A stretch of DNA of 64,000 bases from Streptomyces sp. NBC_00250 (GTDB lineage: Bacteria > Actinomycetota > Actinomycetes > Streptomycetales > Streptomycetaceae): contig NZ_CP108088.1 in assembly GCF_036192275.1 (NCBI RefSeq), positions 3,845,501-3,909,500 on the forward strand. The letters run 5' to 3'. A program made the translations under genes and the position numbers. Positions 28,693 through 40,087 of this stretch are shown piece by piece. The notes under the pieces are model-generated. The model worked only from the letters and a program-made list of their open reading frames with translations. It did no database searches and was not told the DNA's origin. How positions within the stretch are numbered: the stretch's first letter is position 1; each line of letters starts with the position of its first letter.

Positions 28693-29883
28693 ATGACCGT
28701 ACGTGCCGCTTGGCTCCAGCCCACCGGCCAGACCCGCGAGGACACCCGTCTGACCCTCGCCGCACTGCTCACCCCCAGCGGGCAGAGCGCCGAGGAGACG
28801 CCGCTGCGCTCACGGCCCGGCATCGTGCCCGGCGGCTTCGTCCTCGCCGCCTCGACGCCCATGCAGTGCACGATCGGCACCGGTCGCGCGATCGTCCAGG
28901 GCAAGGACACCGCCCAGGGCGCCTACCTCGTCGCCGTGACCGCGCCGGAGATCCTGACCCTCGCGGACGGCGACCCGCAGTACGACCGGATCGACCTGAT
29001 CGAGCTGGCCGTGGTGGACGACGCCTACGACCGCACGGGCGCCACCGAGGCGGTCGTACGCCTGGTCAAGGGCACCCCCGCGGCCACCCCGACCGCCCCG
29101 GCGAGCGGCCCCGGCAGCACGATCCCGCTGTACACGGTCCTGGTGCGGAAGGGCACGTCCGCCGGCACAGGCGGTGTCCAGTGGAGCACCGCCGACGTGA
29201 CCACCCTGCACTGGCCGGTCGTCGCCCTCGGCGGCATCATGCCCACCAGCGGCTACAAGGGTGCCTACGTCGGCCAGTACCGGGACGCCTCGGGCCTCCT
29301 CCAGCGCTGGGACGGCACGACCTGGGTGTCGTACGCCAAGCCCCTCGGCGGCATCGCCCCCAACGGCACGGTGACCACGGGCAGTTACGTCGGCCAGTAC
29401 CGGGACAACGCGGGTGTGCTGCAGCGCTGGGACGGCACGGCCTGGCAGTACGTCGAGGGCAAGTCCTCGATCCTGTTCAGCGTCTCGCAGACGGCGCAGT
29501 CCACCGTCCCGCCCAACACCTGGTACACGGTCGGCTTCCAGAGCGTCGACGTCGACGACGCGGCGGGCTGGTCCGGCAGCACCTACTACCGCGTCCCGCG
29601 GACCGGCTGGTGGCGCATCTCCGCACACATCGCCTGGGCCCCCGACTCCTCGGCCGGCATGCGCGGCGCCCGGATCGTGGTCGACAGCGTCGGCGTACCG
29701 CGCTGCACCTGGCTGACCCCGGCCGGCGCCGGCGCCGTCGTCGTCGGCGGCCAGGGCCTGATCAAGCTCAACGCCGGAAGCACCATCAACGTCGCCGTCT
29801 ACCAGACCCACGACGTGGCGGTGAAGACCCTCGGCGGCTCGGGCTACGCCGGCAACCTCTCCGCCGAGTGGATCAAGTCCTGA
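28693..29883 (+). CDS. Tail fibre / receptor-binding protein A
   Basis: A 396-residue protein. Residues 1-170 are the shared anchor seen in all three fibre genes here (RAAWLQPTGQTREDTRLTLA; SRPGIVPGGFVL). Residues about 190-260 hold two repeats of the type YVGQYRDASGLLQRWDGTTW. The C-terminus is a separate beta-sandwich resembling C1q/TNF-like tip domains (TYYRVPRTGWWRISAHIAWA; SGYAGNLSAEWIKS). The tip would bind the target cell surface. It is preceded by GGAGAGG. Confidence 0.78.
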   Translation: MTVRAAWLQPTGQTREDTRLTLAALLTPSGQSAEETPLRSRPGIVPGGFVLAASTPMQCTIGTGRAIVQGKDTAQGAYLVAVTAPEILTLADGDPQYDRIDLIELAVVDDAYDRTGATEAVVRLVKGTPAATPTAPASGPGSTIPLYTVLVRKGTSAGTGGVQWSTADVTTLHWPVVALGGIMPTSGYKGAYVGQYRDASGLLQRWDGTTWVSYAKPLGGIAPNGTVTTGSYVGQYRDNAGVLQRWDGTAWQYVEGKSSILFSVSQTAQSTVPPNTWYTVGFQSVDVDDAAGWSGSTYYRVPRTGWWRISAHIAWAPDSSAGMRGARIVVDSVGVPRCTWLTPAGAGAVVVGGQGLIKLNAGSTINVAVYQTHDVAVKTLGGSGYAGNLSAEWIKS

Positions 29884-29917
29884 CCCCCGCCCCCTCCCTT
29901 CCGAACGGAGAAACCCC

Positions 29918-31105
29918 ATGAACCTGCGCAGCAGCTGGGTCGCCGAGACCGGCCAGACCCGCGAGGACACCCGCCTCACCCAGACCGGCGTGACCACCCT
30001 GACCAACCCCGTCCAGGTCCGCTCCGGCGTCCTGCCCGGGTCCTACGACGGCCTGTACCGGATGGCCGGCTTCTGGACCTACGGCTCGGCCGCGATGACC
30101 GCGACCGTCTCCGAGGGCCGGGCCGTCATCCAGGGCGACATCTCCCAGGGCGTCTACCCGGTGACCATGCCGACGTCCGAGGCGGTCACCTTCGCGCCGG
30201 GCGACGCCCTGTACGGCCGGATCGACCTGCTCGTCGTGAAGATCTACGACAACCTCTACGACTCCTCGAACCGCAACGAGGCGAAGATCGAGATCATCCA
30301 GGGCATCCCGGGGCAGACCCCGCAGGCCCCGGCGGTCCCGCCCCGCAGCCTCCCGCTGTACGAGGTGACCGTCCCGGCCGGCGCCAGCGCGGGCAACGGC
30401 GGCATCCCGTGGGCCTCCTCGCTCAAGGACCTGCGCACCCCGGTCGTCGCGCTCGGCGGCATCCTGCCCGTCGAGGGCCCGGTCCTGCCGGGCGCCTACC
30501 CGGGGCAGTACCAGGACTCCGGCGGCGCGCTCCAGCGCTGGGACGGCGGCGCCTGGGTGTCGTACCCGTCCGCGCTCGGCGGCATCATCCCGAACTCCGC
30601 CTCCACCACGCCCGCCAGCTACACCGGCCAGTACCGCGACTCGGCGGGCGGCCAGCTCCAGCGGTGGAACGGTTCCACCTGGCTGCAGTCCGTGCCGAGC
30701 TCGTACTACACGGACAACACCGACTACGGCGACACCACGTCGGGCACGTACACCTCGACGCTCGTGGCACGCGCCACGAACCCGCTCGCGCTGACCTTCG
30801 TCGCGCCGCCGTCGAAGAGCGTCCTCATCACCTTCGGCGCCCGCATGAAGTCCCGGGACGACCACTACGGCTTCATGGCCCTCAAGCTCACCCAGGGCGC
30901 CACCGTCGTCGAGGACCTCAACGACGAGTACGCGGCGATCGTCGCGAGCGACACCACGGTCTCCTGCTCCGCCATGCGCCGGCTCTCCAACCTGACCCCG
31001 GGCACGAGCTACACGCTGACCGCCTTCTTCCGGATCACCGTCAACACCCTCGGCCACAAGGCGGGCTTCGACAACACGTTCATCCGCGTCGACCCGCAGT
31101 TCTGA
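29918..31105 (+). CDS. Tail fibre / receptor-binding protein B
   Basis: A 395-residue protein homologous to its neighbours over the first 250 residues (LRSSWVAETGQTREDTRLTQ; RSGVLPGSYDGLYRMAGFW) with the repeats YPGQYQDSGGALQRWDGGAW and YTGQYRDSAGGQLQRWNGST. The last 140 residues are different: a beta-sandwich ending SYTLTAFFRITVNTLGHKAG. The variable tip on a constant anchor is the usual pattern of receptor-binding proteins under diversifying selection. GGAGAAACC precedes the start. Confidence 0.78.
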   Translation: MNLRSSWVAETGQTREDTRLTQTGVTTLTNPVQVRSGVLPGSYDGLYRMAGFWTYGSAAMTATVSEGRAVIQGDISQGVYPVTMPTSEAVTFAPGDALYGRIDLLVVKIYDNLYDSSNRNEAKIEIIQGIPGQTPQAPAVPPRSLPLYEVTVPAGASAGNGGIPWASSLKDLRTPVVALGGILPVEGPVLPGAYPGQYQDSGGALQRWDGGAWVSYPSALGGIIPNSASTTPASYTGQYRDSAGGQLQRWNGSTWLQSVPSSYYTDNTDYGDTTSGTYTSTLVARATNPLALTFVAPPSKSVLITFGARMKSRDDHYGFMALKLTQGATVVEDLNDEYAAIVASDTTVSCSAMRRLSNLTPGTSYTLTAFFRITVNTLGHKAGFDNTFIRVDPQF

Positions 31106-31136
31106 CACCGGCCCACCCACCCGACAGGAGAATCCC

Positions 31137-32276
31137 ATGGCACTCCGCAGCGGCTGGCTCCCGCCGACCGGGCAGACCCGTGTCACGACCCGCCTCACCG
31201 CCCACGGCGCCACCACCCCGGTCAACCCGCTCGCCTCGCGCTCCGGCATCCTGCCCGGCTCGATCGACGGCAAGTACCGGGTCGCCGGCCTCTCGATGAC
31301 CTCCAGCGGCCCGATGACCGCGACCGTCCACCCAGGACGCGCGGTCATCCAGGGAGCGGACAACCAGGGCGCCTACCCCGTCACCCTCGACGAGGACAGC
31401 GTGGTCACCTTCGGCGACGGCGACCCGCTCAACCCCCGGCTGGACCTCGTCGTCCTGCGTGTGTACGACGACGAGTTCGACGCCCTGACCAGGAACGAAG
31501 CCGTCCTGGAGATCGTGCGCGGCACACCGAAGGCGGTACCGGTCCCGCCCGCCGCACCCCCGCGCTCGCTCCCCCTCTTCCAGGTCAGGGTGAAGGCGGG
31601 CGCCTCCGCCGGCACCGGCGGCATCGAATGGGCGGGCGGTGCCCTCACCGACCTGCGCGCCACCGTCGTCGGCGTCGGCGGCATCCTGCCCGTCTACAAC
31701 AACGCCGGAGTGCCGGGCTCCTACCCGGGCCAGTACCAGGACAACGACAACTCCCACTTCCTCCAGCGCTGGGACGGCACCTCCTGGGTCGCCTACCCGA
31801 AGGAGATCGGTGGCGTCGTCCCCACCGGGACGACGCTCACCACCGGTGGCTACACCGGCCAGTTCCGCGACAACGCGGGCGTGCTCCAGCGCTGGAACGG
31901 CAGCGCCTGGGTGAACTACCAGCCGCCCGTGGAGGTGGAGACGATCGCGACGGGCGCGACCGCGCTCACCGGCTGGACGCTGATCGCGTTCAACGCCCGC
32001 CGCACCCGCGGCATCGCCACCGTCACCGCCACCGTCACCCGCAACGGCGCCGACATCTACGCCAACAGCGCCGGCAACATCAACGACGAGCCACTGCTCA
32101 CGCTGCCCGTCGGCTGGCGCTCCGTCCTCGACCTGGAAGCCGCCGCCGGCGACGGCTTCGCCTCCGGAAGCGCCTACTTCTCCCCCAACGGACAGGTGGT
32201 GCTGCGCACCTGGTCGTCGAACGGCGCTCTCACGGCCGGCCGAAACGTCCGCGTCTCCGCCACCTACGTGCTGTGA
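31137..32276 (+). CDS. Tail fibre / receptor-binding protein C
   Basis: A 379-residue third paralogue. The anchor begins LRSGWLPPTGQTRVTTRLTA and includes RSGILPGSIDGKYRVAGLSM. Repeats are YPGQYQDNDNSHFLQRWDGT and YTGQFRDNAGVLQRWNGSAW. The tip (from about residue 265) is again distinct, with TLIAFNARRTRGIATVTATV and ending NVRVSATYVL. All three are adjacent and on the same strand with spacers of 31-34 bases, so a single particle may carry mixed fibres. Confidence 0.78.
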   Translation: MALRSGWLPPTGQTRVTTRLTAHGATTPVNPLASRSGILPGSIDGKYRVAGLSMTSSGPMTATVHPGRAVIQGADNQGAYPVTLDEDSVVTFGDGDPLNPRLDLVVLRVYDDEFDALTRNEAVLEIVRGTPKAVPVPPAAPPRSLPLFQVRVKAGASAGTGGIEWAGGALTDLRATVVGVGGILPVYNNAGVPGSYPGQYQDNDNSHFLQRWDGTSWVAYPKEIGGVVPTGTTLTTGGYTGQFRDNAGVLQRWNGSAWVNYQPPVEVETIATGATALTGWTLIAFNARRTRGIATVTATVTRNGADIYANSAGNINDEPLLTLPVGWRSVLDLEAAAGDGFASGSAYFSPNGQVVLRTWSSNGALTAGRNVRVSATYVL

Positions 32277-32286
32277 GGTCCCACCG

Positions 32287-33384
32287 ATGACCATCGACAC
32301 GCCCTACCGGGCGATCTTCTGCGACCTGCTGACCGACACGACCCTCGACATCCTGCCGCTGCGGGACGTCCAGTGCGACGACTACATCGGCCGGGCCGGC
32401 TCCCTGTCCGGCACCATCCCGCTCTCCGACCGGGCCATCGCCGAGCGCGCCCACAAGGTCCAGGCGGGCCGCACCGCGGTCTATCTGGAGCGCGGCGGCG
32501 ACCTGTGGTGGGGCGGCATCGTCTGGACGACCAACCTGCAGAGCAGCGACCGCGGGGTGCTGACCCTGGGCATCCAGGCGGCCACCTTCGACTCGTACGC
32601 GACCCGGCGCCGCATCCGCAGGCCGATCACGTTCACCCTGCCGACGGATCAGTTCGACATCGCCCGCACGCTCTGGGCCGACCTCTCGGCGGGCCTGGGC
32701 AAGAGCGGCGTCGCGGCCGGCACCGACTCGTCCGACATCATGCGGACGGCGTCCTGGCGGTTCGGCGACGAGACCGTCTACCAGGAGGCGCTCGACCAGC
32801 TCGCCTCCCAGCAGAACGGCTTCGAGTACCAGATCCTGGTCTACCGCGACCCGACCGACGGCACGCGTGTGCGCCAGCTGCGGCTCGGCTCGCCCAAGAT
32901 CCGTACCGGCGCGACCGACATGGTCTTCGACCGGCCCGGCACCATCCTCAGCTACTCGTTCCCCGACGACGCGACCCGGGGCGGCACCGCCGCCGTCGCC
33001 CGCGGCGCCACGACGAACACGAACGCCGCCTCGGAGTCCCGGCCCACCTGCTCCGAGGTGAAGCTCAGCCCGCAGCACGCGGACTGGCCGCTGGTCGACC
33101 TGTCCTCCGACCACAACGACATCAGCGACGTCGACACGCTCAACTCGCTGGCCCTGGCCCAGGTCACGGCGGCGAGCGGCTCCGTACTGATCCCCGAGAT
33201 CAGCATCCGACTGGGTGGCGGAATCGTTCCGCCCGCGCTCCTCGGCCGTACCGCCAGGATCCGGATCACCGACGAGTGGCACCCCCAGGGGCTCGACGCC
33301 CGCTACCGGATCGTCGGCGTCAAGTTCCGGCCACCGGAGCGCGGCCGCCCCGACACCGCCGAGCTCAGCCTTGAGGAGGCCTGA
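32287..33384 (+). CDS. Tail hub protein, Tal / Gp37-like
   Basis: A 365-residue protein of the siphovirus Gp37/Tal N-terminal class (also gp27-like hub). Features are TLDILPLRDVQCDDYIGRAG, ERGGDLWWGGIVWTTNLQSS, LTLGIQAATFDSYATRRRIR and the end DARYRIVGVKFRPPERGRP. It closes the distal end of the tube below the Dit ring and carries the tip. No lysozyme-type domain is fused. Its stop shares one base with the start of the next gene (TGATG). Confidence 0.8.
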   Translation: MTIDTPYRAIFCDLLTDTTLDILPLRDVQCDDYIGRAGSLSGTIPLSDRAIAERAHKVQAGRTAVYLERGGDLWWGGIVWTTNLQSSDRGVLTLGIQAATFDSYATRRRIRRPITFTLPTDQFDIARTLWADLSAGLGKSGVAAGTDSSDIMRTASWRFGDETVYQEALDQLASQQNGFEYQILVYRDPTDGTRVRQLRLGSPKIRTGATDMVFDRPGTILSYSFPDDATRGGTAAVARGATTNTNAASESRPTCSEVKLSPQHADWPLVDLSSDHNDISDVDTLNSLALAQVTAASGSVLIPEISIRLGGGIVPPALLGRTARIRITDEWHPQGLDARYRIVGVKFRPPERGRPDTAELSLEEA

Positions 33385-34025
33385 TGGCCCAGCTGCCCGA
33401 GGACATCATCGACCGGCTCATCCAGATGGAGCGCCGGATCCAGGCACTGTCCACCGCGGTGAACACCCGCCCCCCGATCACCGAGGTCGTCAACGGCTCG
33501 CTCACCGTGCGCCGGCAGCCCAACCCCGACGACCCGACGACCTCCGTCACCGTCACCCAGATCAACAGCAGCGGGCCCGGCTCCGCCAAGCCGGTCCTGC
33601 GGGTCAACGACGCCTACGGCCACGAGATCCTCTCGGACGACATCATCACCGGCGGTCTCGCCCGGCCCTGGCTGCCGATGCTCCCGCCGCAGGACCTGGC
33701 CTCCGCGAACTGGCCGGCCACCAGCGCCACCGCGTGGACCACGATCGCCCAGTCCCAGAACCCGATCTGGCAGCCCAAGATGCGCCTGCGGATGGCCACC
33801 CGGGTCTCCAGCGGCGCCACCGGCCAGATCCGGGTGATGGTCAACGGCGTCCAGTTCGGTGCGACCGTCGCCGCCGGCGCCGTCTTCGACACCACCGACT
33901 TCGTCACCGCCGACATGCAGACCAACTTCGGCAAGGACCTGACGGTGGAGATCCACGGCCTCGTGACCAGCGCCTCCGGCACGGTCTACGCCAAACCGAT
34001 CCTGATGTACGGCCGCCAGACCTGA
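33384..34025 (+). CDS. Minor tail / tip protein with coiled coil
   Basis: A 213-residue protein coupled to the hub gene. Residues 5-30 form a likely trimeric coiled coil (EDIIDRLIQMERRIQALSTA). The rest is beta-rich (RMATRVSSGATGQIRVMVNG; DLTVEIHGLVTSASGTVYAK), a common form for a trimeric tip or spike attached to the hub. It may be the central tip needle or a further receptor-binding protein. Confidence 0.65.
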   Translation: MAQLPEDIIDRLIQMERRIQALSTAVNTRPPITEVVNGSLTVRRQPNPDDPTTSVTVTQINSSGPGSAKPVLRVNDAYGHEILSDDIITGGLARPWLPMLPPQDLASANWPATSATAWTTIAQSQNPIWQPKMRLRMATRVSSGATGQIRVMVNGVQFGATVAAGAVFDTTDFVTADMQTNFGKDLTVEIHGLVTSASGTVYAKPILMYGRQT

Positions 34026-34053
34026 CCCGCCCCACCCCCTGAGAGGAGCCACC

Positions 34054-34482
34054 ATGATCCCCGACCCGAACCACCCCTGGGGCCTGCCCATCGACTACGC
34101 GGGCCGCGGCACCGTCACCGAGAACGGCCACACGATCGGCGTCCGCCTGTACGACAACACCCTCGGCGGCCCGCTGGAGCCCGACCCGATGACCGGCGAG
34201 TACCCGGCCGTGTACGTCACCGCCCAGATCAGCGAGAACGGCGAGACCAGCGCCTTCCTCCGCGGCTACGGCCTGGTCACCGTCAACCCGGCCAACGGCA
34301 ACCCGGCCGTGCCCGACCCGACCGCCGTCCAGCGGGCCGTCGAGGCCTCGCTCGCCGACTTCGAGACCCGTCGACTGGCCTACGCCGCGCTCTGCGCCGC
34401 CTGGGTCCCCGCCGCCCCCGAACCGGACCCCGAGCCGGCCCCGGAGACGGAGCCCGCACCGGAGACGACCCCGGCCCCGTAG
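34054..34482 (+). CDS. Small tail-island protein with Pro/Glu-rich tail
   Basis: A 142-residue protein. The N-terminal part (HPWGLPIDYAGRGTVTENGH; YPAVYVTAQISENGETSAFL) is beta-rich and compact. A short helical part (ASLADFETRRLAYAALCAAW) follows, then a low-complexity end of EPDPEPAPETEPAPETTPAP type. It lies between the tip gene and the lysis genes. A minor tail accessory or a chaperone is possible; no family is recognised. Confidence 0.5.
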   Translation: MIPDPNHPWGLPIDYAGRGTVTENGHTIGVRLYDNTLGGPLEPDPMTGEYPAVYVTAQISENGETSAFLRGYGLVTVNPANGNPAVPDPTAVQRAVEASLADFETRRLAYAALCAAWVPAAPEPDPEPAPETEPAPETTPAP

Positions 34483-34522
34483 TCGGCCCCGGCCCCTCGG
34501 CCGGCCCGCCGCCCACCCGTAC

Positions 34523-34547
34523 GCCCGCCCTCCGTGCGGGCCTTTTT
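34523..34547 (+). terminator. Terminator between the tail genes and the lysis genes
   Basis: A 6-bp GCCCGC/GCGGGC stem (34523-34528 with 34536-34541) is followed by a run of five T (34543-34547). It would limit transcription into the lysis cassette. Confidence 0.65.
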
Positions 34548-34566
34548 CATGTCCGGAGGACACCAG

Positions 34567-35478
34567 ATGGCCACTCCCCTCCCCGCGGACCGGCTCGTCG
34601 CCGCGCTCCGCGCCGAAGGCGTCACCGTCGTCGAACACCCCGGCTGGCGCACCCACAACCGCAACCACGCCGGCGCCTGGGGCCCCGTCGCCGGCGTGAT
34701 GATCCACCACACCGTCAGCTCCGGCACCACCTCGTCCGTCGAGATGTGCTTCAACGGCTACGAGGGCCTGCCCGGACCGCTCTGCCACGGCGTCATCGCC
34801 AAGGACGGCACCGTCCACCTCGTCGGCAACGGGCGCGCCAACCACGCCGGCGGCGGCGACCCGTCCGTCCTCCAGGCCGTGGTCACCGAGACGTACGGCG
34901 ACCGGCCGCCGACCCCGCGCGCCCACCAGGGCAGCCAGGACGCCGTCGACGGAAACTCCCGCTTCTACGGCTTCGAATGCATCAACCTCGGCAACGGCAC
35001 CGACCCCTGGCCGGCCGCCCAGCTCGACGCCATCGAACGGGTCTCCGCCGCCCTGTGCCGGGCCCACGGCTGGGGCGCCAAGTCCGTCATCGGCCACCTG
35101 GAGTGGTCCGACTGGAAGAGCGACCCCAAGGGCTTCGGCATGCCGACCCTCCGCCAGCGGGTCCAGACCCGGCTCGCCAAGGACCCCGCCAAGAACACCC
35201 CCGACAGCGGAAAGCCCGCCGTCCCCCGCCTCCAGCCGTTCCCGGGCACCTCGTTCTTCCGCAAGGAGACGAGCTCCCCGGTCATCACGGCCATGGGCCG
35301 CCGTCTCGTCGCCGAGGGCTGCTCCGCGTACACCGTCGGCCCCGGCCCCCGCTGGAGCGAGGCCGACCGGCTCAGCTACGCGAAGTGGCAGCGCAAGCTC
35401 GGCTTCCGCGGCTCCGACGCCGACGGCATCCCCGGCGCCGCGTCCTGGAGCGCGCTGAAGGTCCCGCACACGAAGTAG
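34567..35478 (+). CDS. Endolysin: N-acetylmuramoyl-L-alanine amidase with wall-binding domain
   Basis: A 303-residue enzyme. The ATG at 34567 is chosen for the GGAGGA 6 bases upstream; earlier starts lie in the terminator. The amidase-2/PGRP domain (residues about 15-195) has HHT at 47-49, HLEWSDWKSDP with the second His and acidic ligand, and DGNSRFYGFECINLG. The end (residues about 220-300: ITAMGRRLVAEGCSAYTVGP, YAKWQRKLGFRGSDADGIPG) resembles the peptidoglycan-binding module of actinophage endolysins. It cuts the stem peptide from muramic acid and, with the holins, would release particles. Confidence 0.9.
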   Translation: MATPLPADRLVAALRAEGVTVVEHPGWRTHNRNHAGAWGPVAGVMIHHTVSSGTTSSVEMCFNGYEGLPGPLCHGVIAKDGTVHLVGNGRANHAGGGDPSVLQAVVTETYGDRPPTPRAHQGSQDAVDGNSRFYGFECINLGNGTDPWPAAQLDAIERVSAALCRAHGWGAKSVIGHLEWSDWKSDPKGFGMPTLRQRVQTRLAKDPAKNTPDSGKPAVPRLQPFPGTSFFRKETSSPVITAMGRRLVAEGCSAYTVGPGPRWSEADRLSYAKWQRKLGFRGSDADGIPGAASWSALKVPHTK

Positions 35479-35502
35479 CCACCGCACCAGAGGAGACCCC
35501 CG

Positions 35503-35769
35503 ATGTCCGATGCCGCCAAGCGCACGGCCCGCACCGTCCTCCAGTCCGCCGTCGGCATCGCCGTCGTGCTCCCCGCGATCGTCGACGCCTCCGGTGTCCC
35601 CGCGACCCTCCCCTGGGTCGCCGGGGCGCTGGCCGTCGCCGGAGGTCTCGCCCGGGTGATGGCCCTGGACGTGGTGCAGACCCTGCTGCCGTCCTGGCTC
35701 CGCAGCGACGCCGTCGACGCCGGCGACGGCAGCGCCCCGGCCGAGGGCGGTGCCGATGACCGAGTCTGA
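35503..35769 (+). CDS. Holin
   Basis: An 88-residue protein with two hydrophobic segments (about residues 13-30, VLQSAVGIAVVLPAIVDA, and about 36-53, LPWVAGALAVAGGLARVM) and a charged C-terminus, as in phage holins. It would permeabilise the membrane to let the amidase out. GGAGA precedes the ATG. It overlaps the next gene by 14 bases. Confidence 0.78.
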   Translation: MSDAAKRTARTVLQSAVGIAVVLPAIVDASGVPATLPWVAGALAVAGGLARVMALDVVQTLLPSWLRSDAVDAGDGSAPAEGGADDRV

Positions 35770-36019
35770 TCCGAACGACCCCGTCGCCGTCGCCCTCGAA
35801 CTGGAACGGCTCCGCGGCACCCTGGAGGCCGGCTTCGCCCGCGTCGACGGCTCGCTCGCGCTGCTCGTACAGCGCAGCGACCAGACCGACCGACAGCTCG
35901 CCGACCACGAGGCCCGCCTCGACGACCTGGAGCGCTCCCGCTGGCCGCTGACCAGCATCGCCGCCCTGGCCGCGAGCGCCGGCGTGCTCGTCGCCGTCTG
36001 GGAACTCGCCGCCCGCTAG
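35756..36019 (+). CDS. Second small lysis membrane protein (holin-like)
   Basis: An 87-residue protein. The ATG at 35756 is preferred to a GTG two codons earlier because GAGGG is correctly spaced for it. Residues 10-60 are a coiled coil (VALELERLRGTLEAGFARVD; DQTDRQLADHEARLDDLER) and the last 20 form a membrane helix (SIAALAASAGVLVAVWELAA). This tail-anchored layout is common next to actinophage holins and may be an antiholin or membrane partner. Confidence 0.7.
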   Translation: MTESDPNDPVAVALELERLRGTLEAGFARVDGSLALLVQRSDQTDRQLADHEARLDDLERSRWPLTSIAALAASAGVLVAVWELAAR

Positions 36020-36028
36020 CCGGGCACG

Positions 36029-36067
36029 CCGAAGGGCGGCCACCCCATCGGGGTGACCGCCCTTCGG
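36029..36067. terminator. Bidirectional terminator closing the island, facing rpoC
   Basis: An 11-bp stem CCGAAGGGCGG (36029-36039) pairs with 36057-36067, continued by CACCC/GGGTG. It separates the end of the tail island from the convergent end of rpoC. Confidence 0.85.
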
Positions 36068-36080
36068 TCAAGCGACTCGC

Positions 36081-39980
<3,900 letters not shown>

Positions 39981-40044
39981 TATGCGTCAATCCCTCTCAG
40001 GGTTGTAAGGCTTGGGGTCTGATACGGGGGTCCTGGGGCCGGCC

Positions 40045-40074
40045 GGGGACTCGGCGGCGTTACGCCGAGTCCCC
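40045..40074 (-). other. Hairpin in the rpoB-rpoC spacer
   Basis: A perfect 12-bp stem (40045-40056 with 40063-40074) with a GCGTTA loop lies in the 107-base spacer. Without a T-run on the minus strand, an RNA-processing or stabilising role is more likely than termination, since rpoC needs to be transcribed with rpoB. Confidence 0.65.
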
Positions 40075-40087
40075 GACCGAACTCCCG

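Noticed and set aside
20603..34482. Contractile injection system or R-type tailocin
   Set aside because: No sheath, baseplate wedge, AAA+ ATPase or LysM-type spike is present. The Dit, Tal and G/GT proteins are of the flexible, non-contractile type.
17445..36019. Complete prophage
   Set aside because: No terminase, portal, capsid, protease, integrase, replication gene or attachment-site repeat is visible, and both ends are at essential operons rather than at a tRNA.
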